Shown here piece by piece: positions 35,932-47,800 of a DNA stretch of 64,000 bases. Within the stretch, counting starts at the first letter, position 1; each line of letters begins with the position of its first letter. The notes beneath the pieces were generated by a model, which was not told where the DNA came from, made no database searches, and saw only the letters and a list, made by a program, of their open reading frames with translations. This stretch comes from Endothia cerciana (taxonomy: Eukaryota > Ascomycota > Sordariomycetes > Diaporthales > Cryphonectriaceae): NCBI GenBank assembly GCA_026119935.1, contig JALRMH010000004.1, positions 558,001-622,000 of the forward strand, read 5' to 3'. The position numbers and the translations under genes were made by a program.

Positions 35932-38428
35932 GATGTTCTCAGGTGTGGTGTGAGCGATCTGGGGACAAGGAGGTGAGGAAGTCAAAACGTCATCTAACGA
36001 TCCCTGTGGCGACGACTGCTGGCTTTATAGTATGCACCCCAAGCCCCAGCCTGACGCCAACCAGCCGCACATCCCTTGAACCTTCTCGGTATTGCCTTTT
36101 ACCTCCCTTGCATGTCAACGACCAAAAGCAATCTAGGGTCTCGAAACTGGTTAATGTCGGACCACTTCAATTGTCTGGAATAGTTCAGCTTATGTTGAGC
36201 TGCAAGTCATTGCCTTTTCCTCATCAAGGGGCGGCCGCAAGGACCTTCACACGCAACATTCCCAACTTGGCAACCATGTACCGCTTGTTCTTCCGTGTTC
36301 TCACACTTCCTCAAGCTGTGTACCTAGGGGCGCCCACGTGTGGCCTGCACTTCGTGCCAAACAATGGTGCCATCTGACATTCGCTCGGCGCGGTCTCGTG
36401 CGTGGCCAATAACTGAACATCGAGATGCTGCACGGACTTCTGCCACTGCCAAACCCTTTCATGTGGCTTGAGCAATTTTCGAGCGGGGTTTTGGGCGTTT
36501 CGAAGGCCAAGGCGTTCTCAGACAGAACCACACAAATCAGAAGGCTCATGTATGAGACCAGCCTCTTCCGATCCTAGTTGGCACCGGGATCAAGGCGTCC
36601 TCGAGGTCCATCGAATAGCGAGGTGTACCGGCATGAGTACGAACCAGGCATGGCAAAGATGTCCTAGGAGTTCCGGCGTCCCGGACGCCGATATCGCGGA
36701 TACTTTAGGCGAGGCGTCTTCAAAAACAAAAGTAGACAGGCCTGATAGGGCACCCACGCAAAAGAAACGAAAAACAGCGAGCCGCCCAATCTCTCACGTC
36801 CTTGGTGAGTATCTCCATGCCGTCCCCTGAAACAAGTGAGACGACTGTCTTGGTCGTGACAATATGACTAACGTGGTGCCGCACACGCGAGAATACCCCG
36901 TCGCCCTGGGCCCTGAAAAGCACGTGGCAACGGCTGGGACACTAGTGAGAGCACTGCACGCCATCGTACGGCCCTTCCCCTTTCTCCGGTATCGAGGGAG
37001 GGCTCGCTCATGCGGAAGGGATCTAGAAGCCTAGATCCCCATGGTCTCGCCGTTCCGCTAGTGCACTGGCATGTTCATGATGGTGATTATCTCTGACCGT
37101 CTGTGCAGAGTCTCATTTCCTTGAGCATTGGTTTTTCCTTGTTTAGCCTCCACTGGTTTCCTTTCGTATTCTGCGTTCTGCGTTCTGCGTTCTGCCCTGT
37201 CAATATCGCCTATGAAGTGTCTGGACGAGATCCTCGTCGGCTTTGTTGGTGCTTCTTCCTCCCCTTATGCACATGTGGTCTGATTACCCCGGAAAATCCG
37301 GAGGAACCTGTATGCGAACGGTAGATTTCACGTGGCGTACGGGCACGCGGTCGAACGCTCATGAATGCTTTTCCGAGGCGGCTTGCTGACGGGATCTGAG
37401 TCATCACCTTCACTTCCCAACGATGGTGAGATAAGCGCGGACATAGTTCTGTCTCACAGTTCATGGTCGGCATTCCGAGTCTGCAGATCCTCGGAGTGCC
37501 GATGGGAAGACCATGAGATAGTTCCTGCCCCACGCGGCAGATGATATGACGCGGCAGCTCTCCCCCCCCCTTGGTCCTCGAGCCACACAATGCACGGGTC
37601 AAGGAAGAGGCATCTGGGAGGACGGTATGTCTGGTGAGGCTGCTCGAAGCATCTCCTCGCCTTGATGAGGCGTACCTGCTTCGTGCAGACGGCTTTGCCC
37701 TCGCGCACCCATTGTCGCCACGAGGCTGCCGTTACGTTTCTGTCCCAATTCCTTCTCCTGATGGGCGATGCGTGTCTCGCGGCAGCATGTGCGCCTTTCC
37801 CCTTCGGAGTCAATGAGGGCTTTGTCTTAGCTGACATGCAGAGGCCCTATCCACGTGGTAGTCTCCAGGGTCGTTATCTCGGCCGCTTCGACTGCCAGAA
37901 GTAAACTGGCTCTCCTCCGGTCGAGGCCAGCCTGGACTGGACGAGGATGGATTTGTCGGGGTCAAGGTCATCTGGCGTCTACTTGGTGCGACAACAGAGA
38001 GCCCCAGGTCCGACTCGCGAGGGTCAAGGTTGTGTTACCCGGTGTCCCTCGCGACTCCCTCCGGTGGACCTTCTTGTACATCGTGGCTCGTACGTACTTC
38101 CTGCCCTGCGAGCGCAATGTCTGGTACTGTCCGCCCTGCCGTGTTGCCTGAAGGTGGACAAGCCTCGTTCCCTCTTCCTGGCCAGACCCCACGATCACTT
38201 CTCACTCAAAATCATCCGGCTTTGTCATATCGTTATCGAGTACTTGGGATACCCTGACACGGGACCTGCATTGGGCTCTAGGGGTCCAATACCTCTTCAT
38301 CCCCCAATCCTTCCCTTTGACATCTGCATATGCGGCGAGAATTCTGAATCCGTAATCCCCGGGTCCAGGCCCTTGGCGGCGCCGGCTCGACAGTCCACAC
38401 AAGCTACCATTCGAACGACTTCCCCGGC
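35932..38428. other. Intergenic between the PR-like gene and the Pmp3-like gene (divergent)
   Basis: About 2.5 kb between two divergently transcribed genes, so both promoters lie here. It includes three TTCTGCG repeats near 37170-37195. Short frames on both strands lack motifs and splice support. Confidence 0.5.
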
Positions 38429-39006
38429 ATGCCGAAAAGACGCACCTTTTTCGAGCTTACCCTCCTCAGTATCCTGGCGTTCTTCCGTGCGTGGCCCCGT
38501 ACCTACCTTCCCCTCGGTGCCTCCAGCTGATCCACGTGCCGGTGATCCCTAGTTCCCCCTTGTGCGGTCGCATGCGTCACGGGCTTCGACAGGAACTTTG
38601 GGCTAAACATCGCGCTGACCATTATCGGGCCGTAAGCGCCATCGCAGTCTGCCCTGTGCCCGTCTAGACAACGCCGCTCCTATTCTTCTCCGGATGATTT
38701 TCGCGGTGGCTGACCAGTGCATCTGCAAGCAGCTGGGGCACCGGAGTCATCCACGCCCTCTTCATCATCTTCTATTACTCGGGCATCGGCGACAATGAGC
38801 ACCTGACACCGCGCGACAGAAGGGAGGCACGCCGCCAGTCCGTCCGTAAGGCCTACGCAGCGCAGCTGAGTAAACCTGTGTATCGGGAGCAGGCGAGGTA
38901 TTCGACGGCGCAGGGCAGTGGTGGGTATTATCCGCAGGATGCACATGTTAGGGCAACGGCGCATGAGGACAATGCTTATAGATACAGTGGACCCTCAGGC
39001 CGCTGA
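38429..39006 (+). CDS. Pmp3/UPF0057-like small membrane protein with extended tail
   Basis: Pmp3 family members are two-helix plasma-membrane proteolipids that affect membrane potential and salt or cold tolerance. The gene is split into three short exons, 38429-38486, 38553-38631 and 38733-39006, with introns of 66 nt (GTGCGT...CCTAG) and 101 nt (GTAAGC...GCAG); 136 residues. Helix 1 is LLSILAFFLPPCAVACVTG, which matches the family LPP(V/C)AV core. Then FGLNIALTIIG and helix 2 GVIHALFIIFYYSG match the second family segment. The Gly-Tyr-Ile/Leu-Pro turn is replaced by PWGT, encoded across the second intron. Unlike the 50-60-residue core family it has a hydrophilic tail of about 75 residues, basic and Gln/Tyr-rich, as in longer fungal homologues. 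The exon sum is exactly 411 nt, supporting the model. The start codon is the first ATG before helix 1. Confidence 0.82.
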
Positions 39007-39819
39007 CGGGACCCACGGCGCGTGACTATGGCAAGGAGAAGAGGTATTCCTGATGGGCGGGACTGGCGCCTTCGTCTTGTCTTCGGGTGCTCGATGGGGA
39101 TGGAGGTCCACGACACAGGGAGGAGAGTGGAGATGTATAGTCCCTTTCGACTACTTGAGCCCTGGGCGCCGCACAACAACGTGGGCACGACTCCGGTACC
39201 CGACCGGTACGTCAAAGGAGTCGGATGTCGCCTTTCCTCGACGGACGGAATCTGAATCTCAAAACCTGGGGGAACTCGGGTCCGGCATACTGCCTCTTCA
39301 CCGTGGAACCATGGGACGGAGATCATTCGCAGCAGTGGGGCCCTACAGCCAGAATGCTCTAATACCAGATTGGAATGCCGTCCATCCGCGCGGAAAAGCA
39401 GCCAAGCTGCGACCGTAGGGGATCAAGACCAGACAGGCCGAATTGCTAACCTGCGGTGAAGCGCCCTGCCAATACGGACTCGAGACATGCAAGCTCCACG
39501 CCGTGGGCACCACCGCCCATCGGCAGCCCACTGAATATGCCCCCTATGGCCACTGAGGGCGTGGAGAATTGACTGAGGCCGTAGAGCTGCGCGAAGACGC
39601 TCAGGTGTGCAGACGACCGAGGCTGGGGAAGCTGCTGGCAGAGGTGAGGCGTGGGCACAGGGTCAGTGACATAGTCGCGAAGAGGGCCTTGAAGGCACTC
39701 GCGGGACTACTTATGATCCCTCTATACGTGACAGCATCCGGGGAGTGGGCATTGGGACAGCTGAATGTCGGCTCGAGCCGTGGGGGACGAGAAGAGAAGC
39801 CGTCGGTGGTCCTGATTGA

Positions 39820-39821
<2 letters not shown>

Positions 39822-39853
<32 letters not shown>
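39822..39853. repeat. ATT triplet microsatellite
   Basis: About ten ATT units followed by an A-rich stretch; intergenic. Confidence 0.9.
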
Positions 39854-40115
39854 TATAAAAATAAAAAAAAGCCAACCAGGGAAAACAAGAAGGAAAAAAG
39901 AAGAAAAAGACAGGATCCGGGCTTACAGCCTACGTACGTAGTCAGTACATCGAATCTGCGCCGAGTTTCCCCTACATCGCCACCCTAAGCACCATGTACT
40001 GTCTACTTATCGGGGTTTCTTTGCCGTTCACGCGAGCTGGTTCCTCTCCTCATAGTTAGTACCTGCCCCCGCATGGCCCGACGATCTCTTTCCGTCCTGG
40101 CAGGTCGAGCTCTGC

Positions 40116-40164
40116 CTAGCGTGCCTAGCGTGCCTAGCGTGCCTAGCGTGCCTAGCGTGCCTAG
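40116..40164. repeat. 9-bp tandem repeat (GTGCCTAGC unit)
   Basis: Five to six direct copies of GTGCCTAGC. Each copy contains CCTAG, a potential splice-acceptor-like word, so read-through frames here (VPSVPSVPS) are probably incidental. Confidence 0.9.
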
Positions 40165-40673
40165 CCAGCCACGGTGCCACGCCAGCCTAGGGGCACTGGG
40201 AACGTCCTCCGTGCCTCTCGACAGCAGCCACGACTCTCTGCATGGTGCAGCAGGGCGTCGCGCCCACGTCCAATGAACCTCGAGGGGACCTGCACCCTAA
40301 ATTCTCGACATCTCCTCTTCTCGGCAGCGCAGGAAATTTGCTGTGTTGGCACCCGGGAAAAGGAGAAGACCAGGCAATCAAGACGAGGAGAAGAAGAACA
40401 AGAACAAGGAGAAGGGATCGAGGCTGCCTGTCATCCTCCTTTTGCTTTTTCCTGTTCCTCCTCGCCCAGCCCACGATCTTGCGACCCTGCAGAAGCAGGA
40501 TTCAATTCAATTCACCTTCGCGACCCTGGGCCGTGCCTCTTGGTCCACAGCCGAGCGGAGGGGCTCATCATTCCCGGATCGACGGACAGTCCTCTTCGAG
40601 GAGGCGAATTGCGATATCAGCAGTCACACATCGGCATCTTGGATCCTACAGACCAGACCAGGCGCGCGCGCTC

Positions 40674-40727
40674 TCTCTCTCTCTCTCTCTCTCTGTCTGT
40701 GTGTGTCTGTGTGTGTCTGTGTGTGCC
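40674..40727. repeat. CT dinucleotide run followed by TGTGTGTC repeat
   Basis: About eleven CT units, then three TGTGTGTC-like units; in the upstream region of the disordered-protein gene. Confidence 0.88.
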
Positions 40728-41265
40728 CCTCCCCAGAGTCCCATCGATCAATCGCCTTCCGGAGTTGGAGTCGATCGAGGCCTGCTTCATCTGAGACATA
40801 CAGCCTTCCCACATAAGGGCCACAGGATTATCACTGCGACTATGACGCTCGATCGCCGCGCCTGCCTCTGCGTCTAGATCACATCTCCCTTGTCTGCCTC
40901 TGCAAACACGAGCGAGCAAGTGTGCACTGTTGCGCGCATTACACTCGACAGCCCGGTTCGACTCGATTGTTGCCACGATTGCGACTGCGCTTGCGCTTGC
41001 GACTGCGACTCTGCCCTCCTGTCGACAAGGACCGAGCCCTCCCCCCCCCCCCCGGGCGACAGCAGCACCCGCACCCGCATCCCGCACCCTGGCCAACGAC
41101 CCAGTACGACTTACATACGACGTGCATACGTGCTACGGCAGCACATCTCATCCCGCAACGCGTCCCCGTACTCACCTGACTCTACGCCCGCCGCCCTTTC
41201 ATATATATGATAAGCCACTGAGTCGACAGCCTCTCCAAGGCGGACACGCGCCAAAGAGTGGAGAC

Positions 41266-43074
41266 ATGAATACGGTCAAACCCTCTCTCCCCCCAATCGA
41301 CCCGGACCCCTCCAACACCACCACCACCACCGCCTCCTCAGACGCAGACCAGGACCCAGACCCGGACGCTGCGTCTGGCGCAACCACCTCCCATCGTCAT
41401 CACCTGCACCCTCCCACACCGCCCGATCCCCTCGCCGGATCCCAGAACGCCTCTTCCTCTTCTTCACGCACCGGCCTGCCCCCTGCAGCCTCTCCTGCTC
41501 CCACCTCTACCGCCACCACTGTTGTCACTGCCCATGATACCCGGGCTGGTCCTCAAAACCCCCTCAAGCCCTCCCGGCGGAGGTCAGCCCTGCCTTTCTC
41601 CTTTCCCTTCTTCCAAGTGAGCAGCAAAACGTCGGTCACGTCTCTCGTGCCGTCAACCGCCGAGGGGAAGCCAATACCCCTCGACGACACCACTGCAGCC
41701 CACCGGACATCGGCCCTGCGTGAGCTGAACAGCAACTTCCCTTCCCCGGTTGCCCGCCACCAGTGTACCAAGTCGTCTGGGGCCCAGAGCAGCACCTACT
41801 CACAGCCGGTCATCGTCAGGACCTACAGTGGCCCGGCCGGCTCACGAGGGCACTCTCGCTCGAACTCACATTCCGTCCGCCGGGGGACCCTCTCGACCAC
41901 ATCGACCTCTGTCTCCTACGTCTCCCCGCCTGCCCACTCCAGACCCACCGGGACACGACAGAATGGCGGCTTCCTGAACATGGGACGGGGAAGTGCCAAG
42001 AAGAAGATGCCGTGGCCCTGGAGCCAAGGCCAGGAGGAGCAGCACCCGGCAGAAAGGCTGCCGCCATACGACGCTTTCTCCTTCAAGACTATCATGGCGA
42101 ACCTGCAGGCCCAGTCGGCCGAGATGGACAATGCCCTCGACGGCATCGCCGAGATCTATGCCCGCTCGCGCTACAGCTTGAGCAACCAGTATGAGGTCCA
42201 CGTCGCGCCACATGGCTCAGGCTCCTCCTTCACCAGCTCCGTCCCCTCCTCGTCGATGAGGAGGAGGGGCCACGCGAGGACCAACCACGGCCAGAGTGGG
42301 CCCACACTGCAAGCCATACAGCCCGACGATGACGACAACAGTGCCGGTGCCAGGTCACACAGGAAACGACGGGGTAATGGTCGCCGCCGGAGCGGAGCAT
42401 ACAGTACGCTGGAGACCATAATGTCCTCGAGCAGGTCATCCGAGGAGGACAAGACCAAGAAGAAGTCAGCCGCGGAGCTTGCAGAGCAGGTGCGCGGCCG
42501 CGCCTCGTCCAAGCCAGGCCGGAGCGGCTCCGGGTCCCCCACTACAAGTACGAAAAGTGATAGCGCCGCCAAGAAGGACGACGATTCTTCCAGGAGCCTG
42601 ACGCGGAAGCGATCCAAGTCCTTCGCCAATGCCATCATATTTGCAGACGCCACTAGGAACCAGACAGGTGGCGAGGCCGCCCCGCCACGGAACCCGTCTG
42701 CTGCCCTGGTGAGCGAGCCATGCAAGCCGCAGACATCCAGCAGTCACCTAGAGATCCGGACCACGCCTAACGAACTGTTCGGGGACGCATCGACCCAGGG
42801 CAGTCAGCCGGATTCGACGGAGGGCAGTGATCAGACGGTGACCCAGTTCCTCCAGGGTCTGACACCTCGGGAGCAGCAACAGGTCCCAGGCTCTCTGATG
42901 TCCGGATTGGGCCACTGGGTCCCGTGGAAAGCCGCCGCCTTCTCGAATGCGGCCGCTACGTCGCAACCAGGAGGCGCCCCCGGGGGCTCGAGCCATGCTG
43001 AAGGCAGCTTGCGTGAGCTGCTGAAGACTGTTGATACAAAGCAAAACGGAAAGTCCGTCGCCCGGATCGAGTGA
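41266..43074 (+). CDS. Large Ser/Thr/Pro-rich disordered protein with one ordered segment
   Basis: I do not recognise a named family. A single exon from the first in-frame ATG (41266) to TGA 43072-43074 gives 602 residues. Almost all of it is Ser/Thr/Pro/Gly-rich with basic patches (RRRSALPF, RKRRGNGRRR, RKRSKSFANAIIF), which suggests regulated phosphorylation or nuclear targeting. One segment stands out: about residues 262-310, from PPYDAFSFKTIMANLQAQSA through NALDGIAEIYARSRYSLSNQ to YEVHVAPHG, predicted helical and compact. The C-terminus has a second short amphipathic part, QFLQGLTPREQQQVPGSLMS and ELLKTVDTKQ. No transmembrane segment or signal peptide. It converges with the 1304-residue Q-rich gene. 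The coding call is supported by length, steady GC-rich third positions and a sensible start; the function is unknown. Confidence 0.78.
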   Translation: MNTVKPSLPPIDPDPSNTTTTTASSDADQDPDPDAASGATTSHRHHLHPPTPPDPLAGSQNASSSSSRTGLPPAASPAPTSTATTVVTAHDTRAGPQNPLKPSRRRSALPFSFPFFQVSSKTSVTSLVPSTAEGKPIPLDDTTAAHRTSALRELNSNFPSPVARHQCTKSSGAQSSTYSQPVIVRTYSGPAGSRGHSRSNSHSVRRGTLSTTSTSVSYVSPPAHSRPTGTRQNGGFLNMGRGSAKKKMPWPWSQGQEEQHPAERLPPYDAFSFKTIMANLQAQSAEMDNALDGIAEIYARSRYSLSNQYEVHVAPHGSGSSFTSSVPSSSMRRRGHARTNHGQSGPTLQAIQPDDDDNSAGARSHRKRRGNGRRRSGAYSTLETIMSSSRSSEEDKTKKKSAAELAEQVRGRASSKPGRSGSGSPTTSTKSDSAAKKDDDSSRSLTRKRSKSFANAIIFADATRNQTGGEAAPPRNPSAALVSEPCKPQTSSSHLEIRTTPNELFGDASTQGSQPDSTEGSDQTVTQFLQGLTPREQQQVPGSLMSGLGHWVPWKAAAFSNAAATSQPGGAPGGSSHAEGSLRELLKTVDTKQNGKSVARIE

Positions 43075-44284
43075 CGGCCTGCCATTCCCGGACTGCGGCC
43101 TTCATCCGAGTGGTGCTGACCTCAATCCGGGTCTGAGACCATGTTTTTTGCATACCCCTGTCTGTCAGGTGAGACTGGACCGTGAAGGTAGTAAGAAAAA
43201 ATCCTGGTGAGACGAAAGGACGTCATGATCTACGACGGCAAGGGGACACAAAATTAGATATACCCAAGATACAGGCTTGTTCTTTGCTTCATTTCCTTTT
43301 CCTGGGCTTGGTGGGACAAGGTCATTCTCAAGAATGCGTTTGATGATTTGATGAAGGGCTATGAGACTCATGAGGACACGATATCTGGGAATGCTGGCAT
43401 ATTCTCTCGCTGATGGTGAGACCGTCTTGTGACTTTGTACTATAGGTCGAAAAGCTGTACGCGAGAACCTGTCAGATAGTATAGAAGCCATCGAGAACAT
43501 CAAAAAATGGGGAGGCGGAAAACATATTGCTTTTTTCCTTCTTCCTTTTACTTTCTTTCTTGGAAGTGGGCTATGATCACTGGCGGTGCCCGGGACGAGG
43601 TTGAGTGAGGGTTACGTGCGTGTCACTGATGTTGTGGCATTGGGCATGATCTTACAGGACATGCATATCTCATTCGGAAGAATCTCTATGAAAGCCTTCT
43701 GTCCTCAGCAGAACTGCAGACCGCCGCCCTGGCAAATGGGGGCCACAAGGTCCTTCCGGATAACGTGAATCTGCCGAGGCATGCGCATGCCTCCGGCCCT
43801 GCCTAACGTCCAGATGCCTCCATCACAGACAAACCATGTGTCTCTCTGCCTGACGGGGGGCACGCCTCCAAGTCCATCCGTGCTCGATCAAGTGCTTGTG
43901 CTCCTGCTGTGCCGGGTGAGCCCCATCGGGGCCCGTCAGTGGGAAAAGTCGTTCGCGTCTTCTTCTGACCCTGAGGTCCGAGCTATTGCCTCCTTGATCT
44001 TTTTTTTTTTTCTTCTTTCTTCTTCTTTTCCCCCTCCCCCCTGCTTTTTTTCTTTCTTTCTTTTTTTCGTCCTTTCTCTCCGTGATTGTCGTCGGCCAAC
44101 CATCACCTTTTGGTTCTTCGCAAGTCAGGAATCCGCGTCAGACCCGGGACGCCCGATGCCACACACATACACGTATGGTTGCTCGTCCCCATCCCAATGA
44201 TGATCCACCCATCCGCGGAGCCGGAAAAGCGAAAGGGTGGTTCCCCCCCTCCCCCCTCCCCCCACTGGCCCCAGACACACCGGC
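43075..44284. other. Intergenic, shared 3' region of two convergent genes
   Basis: T-rich and TTTC/TTCTT-rich stretches (43535-43560, 44000-44070) and no coding support. Confidence 0.6.
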
Positions 44285-44852
44285 TCAGTACTTCCGGAAC
44301 TCGTATGTCGGGAACGGGATATCGTCATCGCCGCCGTCGACGCCGCCGTCCACGTCCCTCTCGTGCGCCATCATCTCCTCGTCACTGTCCGACGCGAGGG
44401 CCTTGCCCTTGCCCTCCACGGCGGCGGCGGGCCTCCGGCACCCGCCGTCGTCCCCGACGCGGTCCAGGAACTTCTTGTACTTGTCGTAGTCGAACCCGTC
44501 GAGGTCCTCCGAGTCGTACTCCCTGTCCGCGAGCGACCTAAGGTGCTCGTCGTCCATGTCGTCGGGGTCGGTATCGGACTTGGCGTGCTCGGAGCCGGTG
44601 CCCGCCTCGTGGCCACCGCCGCCCTCGTCCTCGCTGTCGCATCGGAAGTCCCCGGGCGCGAAGCGGTCGTACTTGCGCAGCAGGGACAGCAGGAGCGGGT
44701 CCGTGATGATGGGGTACTCGTAGCGGTAGGTCCTGGGCTGCTGCTGGGCAGACAAGGCGCTGGACTCGACATTGGTCTGCTGCTGTCGCTGGCCACCACC
44801 GGCCGCTCCTCCCGAGGCGGGCGGTTGTCCCCCTCCGCCTCCTGCTGATGCG

Positions 44853-44895
<43 letters not shown>

Positions 44896-47800
44896 GAGTT
44901 TCAGCACGCTTCCTCTCCTTCTCCCGCTTCACAAGGATCGCCACCGTGCGGTCATCTTTGTCATCCTGCTCGGCCAGCCGCGCCTCCTCGTCGATGATCA
45001 TCTTCTGCAGATAGGGGTCCAGGTCGCCCCATTCAGTGATGATGTCGGGGTTGGTCAGGGTGTCGGGAACGGGCTGGGGCTTGTCCGCCTCGTAGACGTA
45101 CTGGACCTGCTTGAGGACGGGGGCGTTGTCGTTGTCGTTGTCGTCGTCGTCGTTCTCCTTCTCCTTCTCCTCCTCCTTCTTCCTCTCGAGCTCGGGCCAG
45201 AGGGGGGGCATGGCGACATATCTCGAAGCATCGGCCGGGTCCGGTTGCACGTATTGGAAGGAGGGGTCATCCAAGCCCTGGTTGGGGTCGAGGAGCTCCT
45301 GGGTGACCTCCTTCTCATCGGGCTCCTGGTGCTCCGGGTGCGGCTCGTCGTTCGCGTTCCACGGCATCCAGAACGCGTCGTCGGCCCCCTCGAACTCCAT
45401 GGCGCGCAGCTGCTCGTCGTTGTCGTCCCGCACGATGGCCAGCTTCTCGTCGCGCGTGAGCGTCGCCCACCGCGCCTTCATCGCGTGCTTGGGCTGCCAG
45501 TTGTCGTAGTCGAAGGGCACGTTGCCGCACCGGCCGTACACGCCGAAGCGGCTGAACTTTCCCCTCGCCGGGAGGGGTGGCAGCTCCTCGTCGCTCATGT
45601 ACATCTCGTCCTCGGTCGGTACCAGGTTCCGCCGGCCCCTCCAGTCCACATGGCCCCAGAAGACCATGAAGACCAGGTGGCGCTTCATGCCGATCTCGCG
45701 GCGCACACACTCCTCGACGACGAGCTCGTCGGGCCGCATCAGGTGCAGGTGGCCAGCGCCCCAGCCCTCCTTGTGCTCCTCGCCGATCTCCGACGGGTGC
45801 ACGCCGAAGAAGGACTCGCCGGCGAGGAGGTAGTGCTGGACCATGTCCTCCCTGATGAAGTAGCGCAGGCGCTGCTGGATGACCTCGTCCGGGCGGGTGT
45901 AGGCCTTGCGCCGCAGCAGCTGCCACAGCGGCGTCAGGCCCTTGCGCGCGCCCAGGAAGGTGTCCACCAGGATCCTGCTGCGGGGGCCGAAGACGGGCTC
46001 GTTGAAGCGCATCTGCAGCTTCACGTAGAACATCTGGGCGTTGTACAGGTCGCGCTCGGTCCACAGGTCCCTGTTGTGGATGAAGGACCGCCGCAGCGCG
46101 TTGGTCGCCATGTCCATGAGCATCCACATCTTCTTGAGGGTGACGTGCATCGTCCCCGGGAGGCGGTGGCCCGCGCGGGCCAGGCACGCCAGTATGTCCC
46201 GCGTGCGCGTCTCGCGCTCCACCAGCATCGCGAGGTACCTGAAGCCGGGCACGCGGCGGACCTCGCGCTGCATGGCCGAGGACTTCCTGACGCCTTCCCA
46301 GGGGGCCCGGGGGATGGAGTCGATGAGGCTCGTGTCCTTCTCCCAGGTCTTCCCCGCGGGGTCGGGGATGGTGTACTTGCCGTAAAACTTCCAGTAGAAG
46401 ACCTTCCAGCCGGCGGGGGACATGTGCTGGGCCCACGCCGCGATGGTCGACTGGAAGCCTGTGTCGACGAGGGAGTGGAAGGCGCGGGACACGGAGTACA
46501 GGTTCACGATGTCCCTGACGCTCAGGTGCTTGGTCACCTCGGTCATGAGCCACCAGTTGGAGCAGAAGGACTCGATGAGGCGGAAGGTCGGCACGAAGAC
46601 GTCGTGGTCGGGCCTGGGCGCGGCCGGGCTGTCGGCCAGGCTTAGGATCTCGCCGGAGTAGTGGCCTTTGAACTCGGCGGACAGGCCCAGGATCTCGGCG
46701 TCGAGGGCGAGGCCGGAGAGCTCTTCGTCTTCGGAGTCCAGGTTCATGGGTTCGGGATCAGGCCGGCCGGGTGGACCGTGGAGGTAGACCTTCTGGGAGT
46801 CATTGTAGAACTCGCGGGACACAGGCTCGATGCGGCGTCGCTTGGCGGCCCGCGCTGCCTCTTCCATCTGGTCCTCCTCGAAGTCGGCGTCGCCCAGGTC
46901 GGCGAGGCGCTTCTTCTTGTTCTTCTCTTGCTCCTTCCAGGCCATGTAGCCGGCGAATTTGGCCTTTTCCTGCTTGGTGAGGGGCTTCTTGGCCAGCTTG
47001 TTGAACTCGTTGATCTTCTTGATCGTCTCGTGGTAGAGGGGGTCATTTAGCAGCGCCTCCGGCATCTCGATATCGCCATCCTCATCCTTCCCGTTCTCGT
47101 CCTCTTTGTACTCGTGTCCATCGTCATCTTCGTCCTTGCCGGATTCACAGCCCTCTTTGTGGTGCTGGTCTGTGCTATCGAATGGTGACGGCTCATGCTG
47201 ATACTGCTCTGCGTACTGCTGACCGCCCGTGAACTGTTGACCGGGAGGGACTTGTTGACCGCCTATCACCTGCTGAGGACCAGCATAATTCTGAGCGCCC
47301 TGGGGTGGTTGGCCTTGGCCCGGGAACTGCTGCCAGAAAGCCTGAGGCTGCTGGCCGCCATCGTCGGGCTGTTGCGCGGTCTGGTCCTGCTGTCCGTGTG
47401 AGGCCTGCTGTGCAGCTGGGAACTGTGATCCAGTCCAGCTCGGCTGTGCGGTCGTGAAGTGCTGCTGGCCACCTGGCTGGAACTGAGGCGCGGTAGGTGA
47501 CAGCTGCTGACCGCCACCCGAACCCGGTTGCCACCCAGCCATAAAGTGCTGCTGTTGGCCTGGGTCCTGCGCCACGGGCTGCTGCTGGAAGCCAGGCCGC
47601 AATTGTGCCGCGGCTGTTGAGAACTGCTGGCCGTTGTTCCAAGCCTGCTGCTGACCAGGCGGCAACTGCGGCTGGCCGCCCTGGTTCTGCATCGCGAGAT
47701 GCTGCCGGGCGCCAGGCTGGAACTGTTGGGCGTTGTACGGGCCTTGTTGCTGGGCAGCTGGGGTTTGCGCTCCCATCGGGGCCTGCTGGGGGGAAGCAGT

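Larger units (their letters stand above)
39007..41265. other. Intergenic, repeat-bearing, upstream of the disordered-protein gene
   Basis: Contains an ATT microsatellite (about 39822-39853), a 9-bp tandem repeat (about 40116-40164) and CT plus TGTGTGTC repeats (about 40674-40727). The frame is open upstream of 41266 from about 40930 but has no in-frame ATG, so it is treated as leader with a 13-nt C tract (41041-41053). Confidence 0.6.

Noticed and set aside
40930..41265. N-terminal extension of the 602-residue protein
   Set aside because: No in-frame ATG upstream of 41266; the extension is Pro/Arg-rich, spans a C tract and is best read as leader.
45245..46645. 466-codon + strand frame opposite the Q-rich F-box-like gene, and a 412-codon minus frame shifted from it
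   Set aside because: Composition (Val/Leu/Arg/His-rich) is that of an antisense shadow of a GC-rich coding exon; no motifs.
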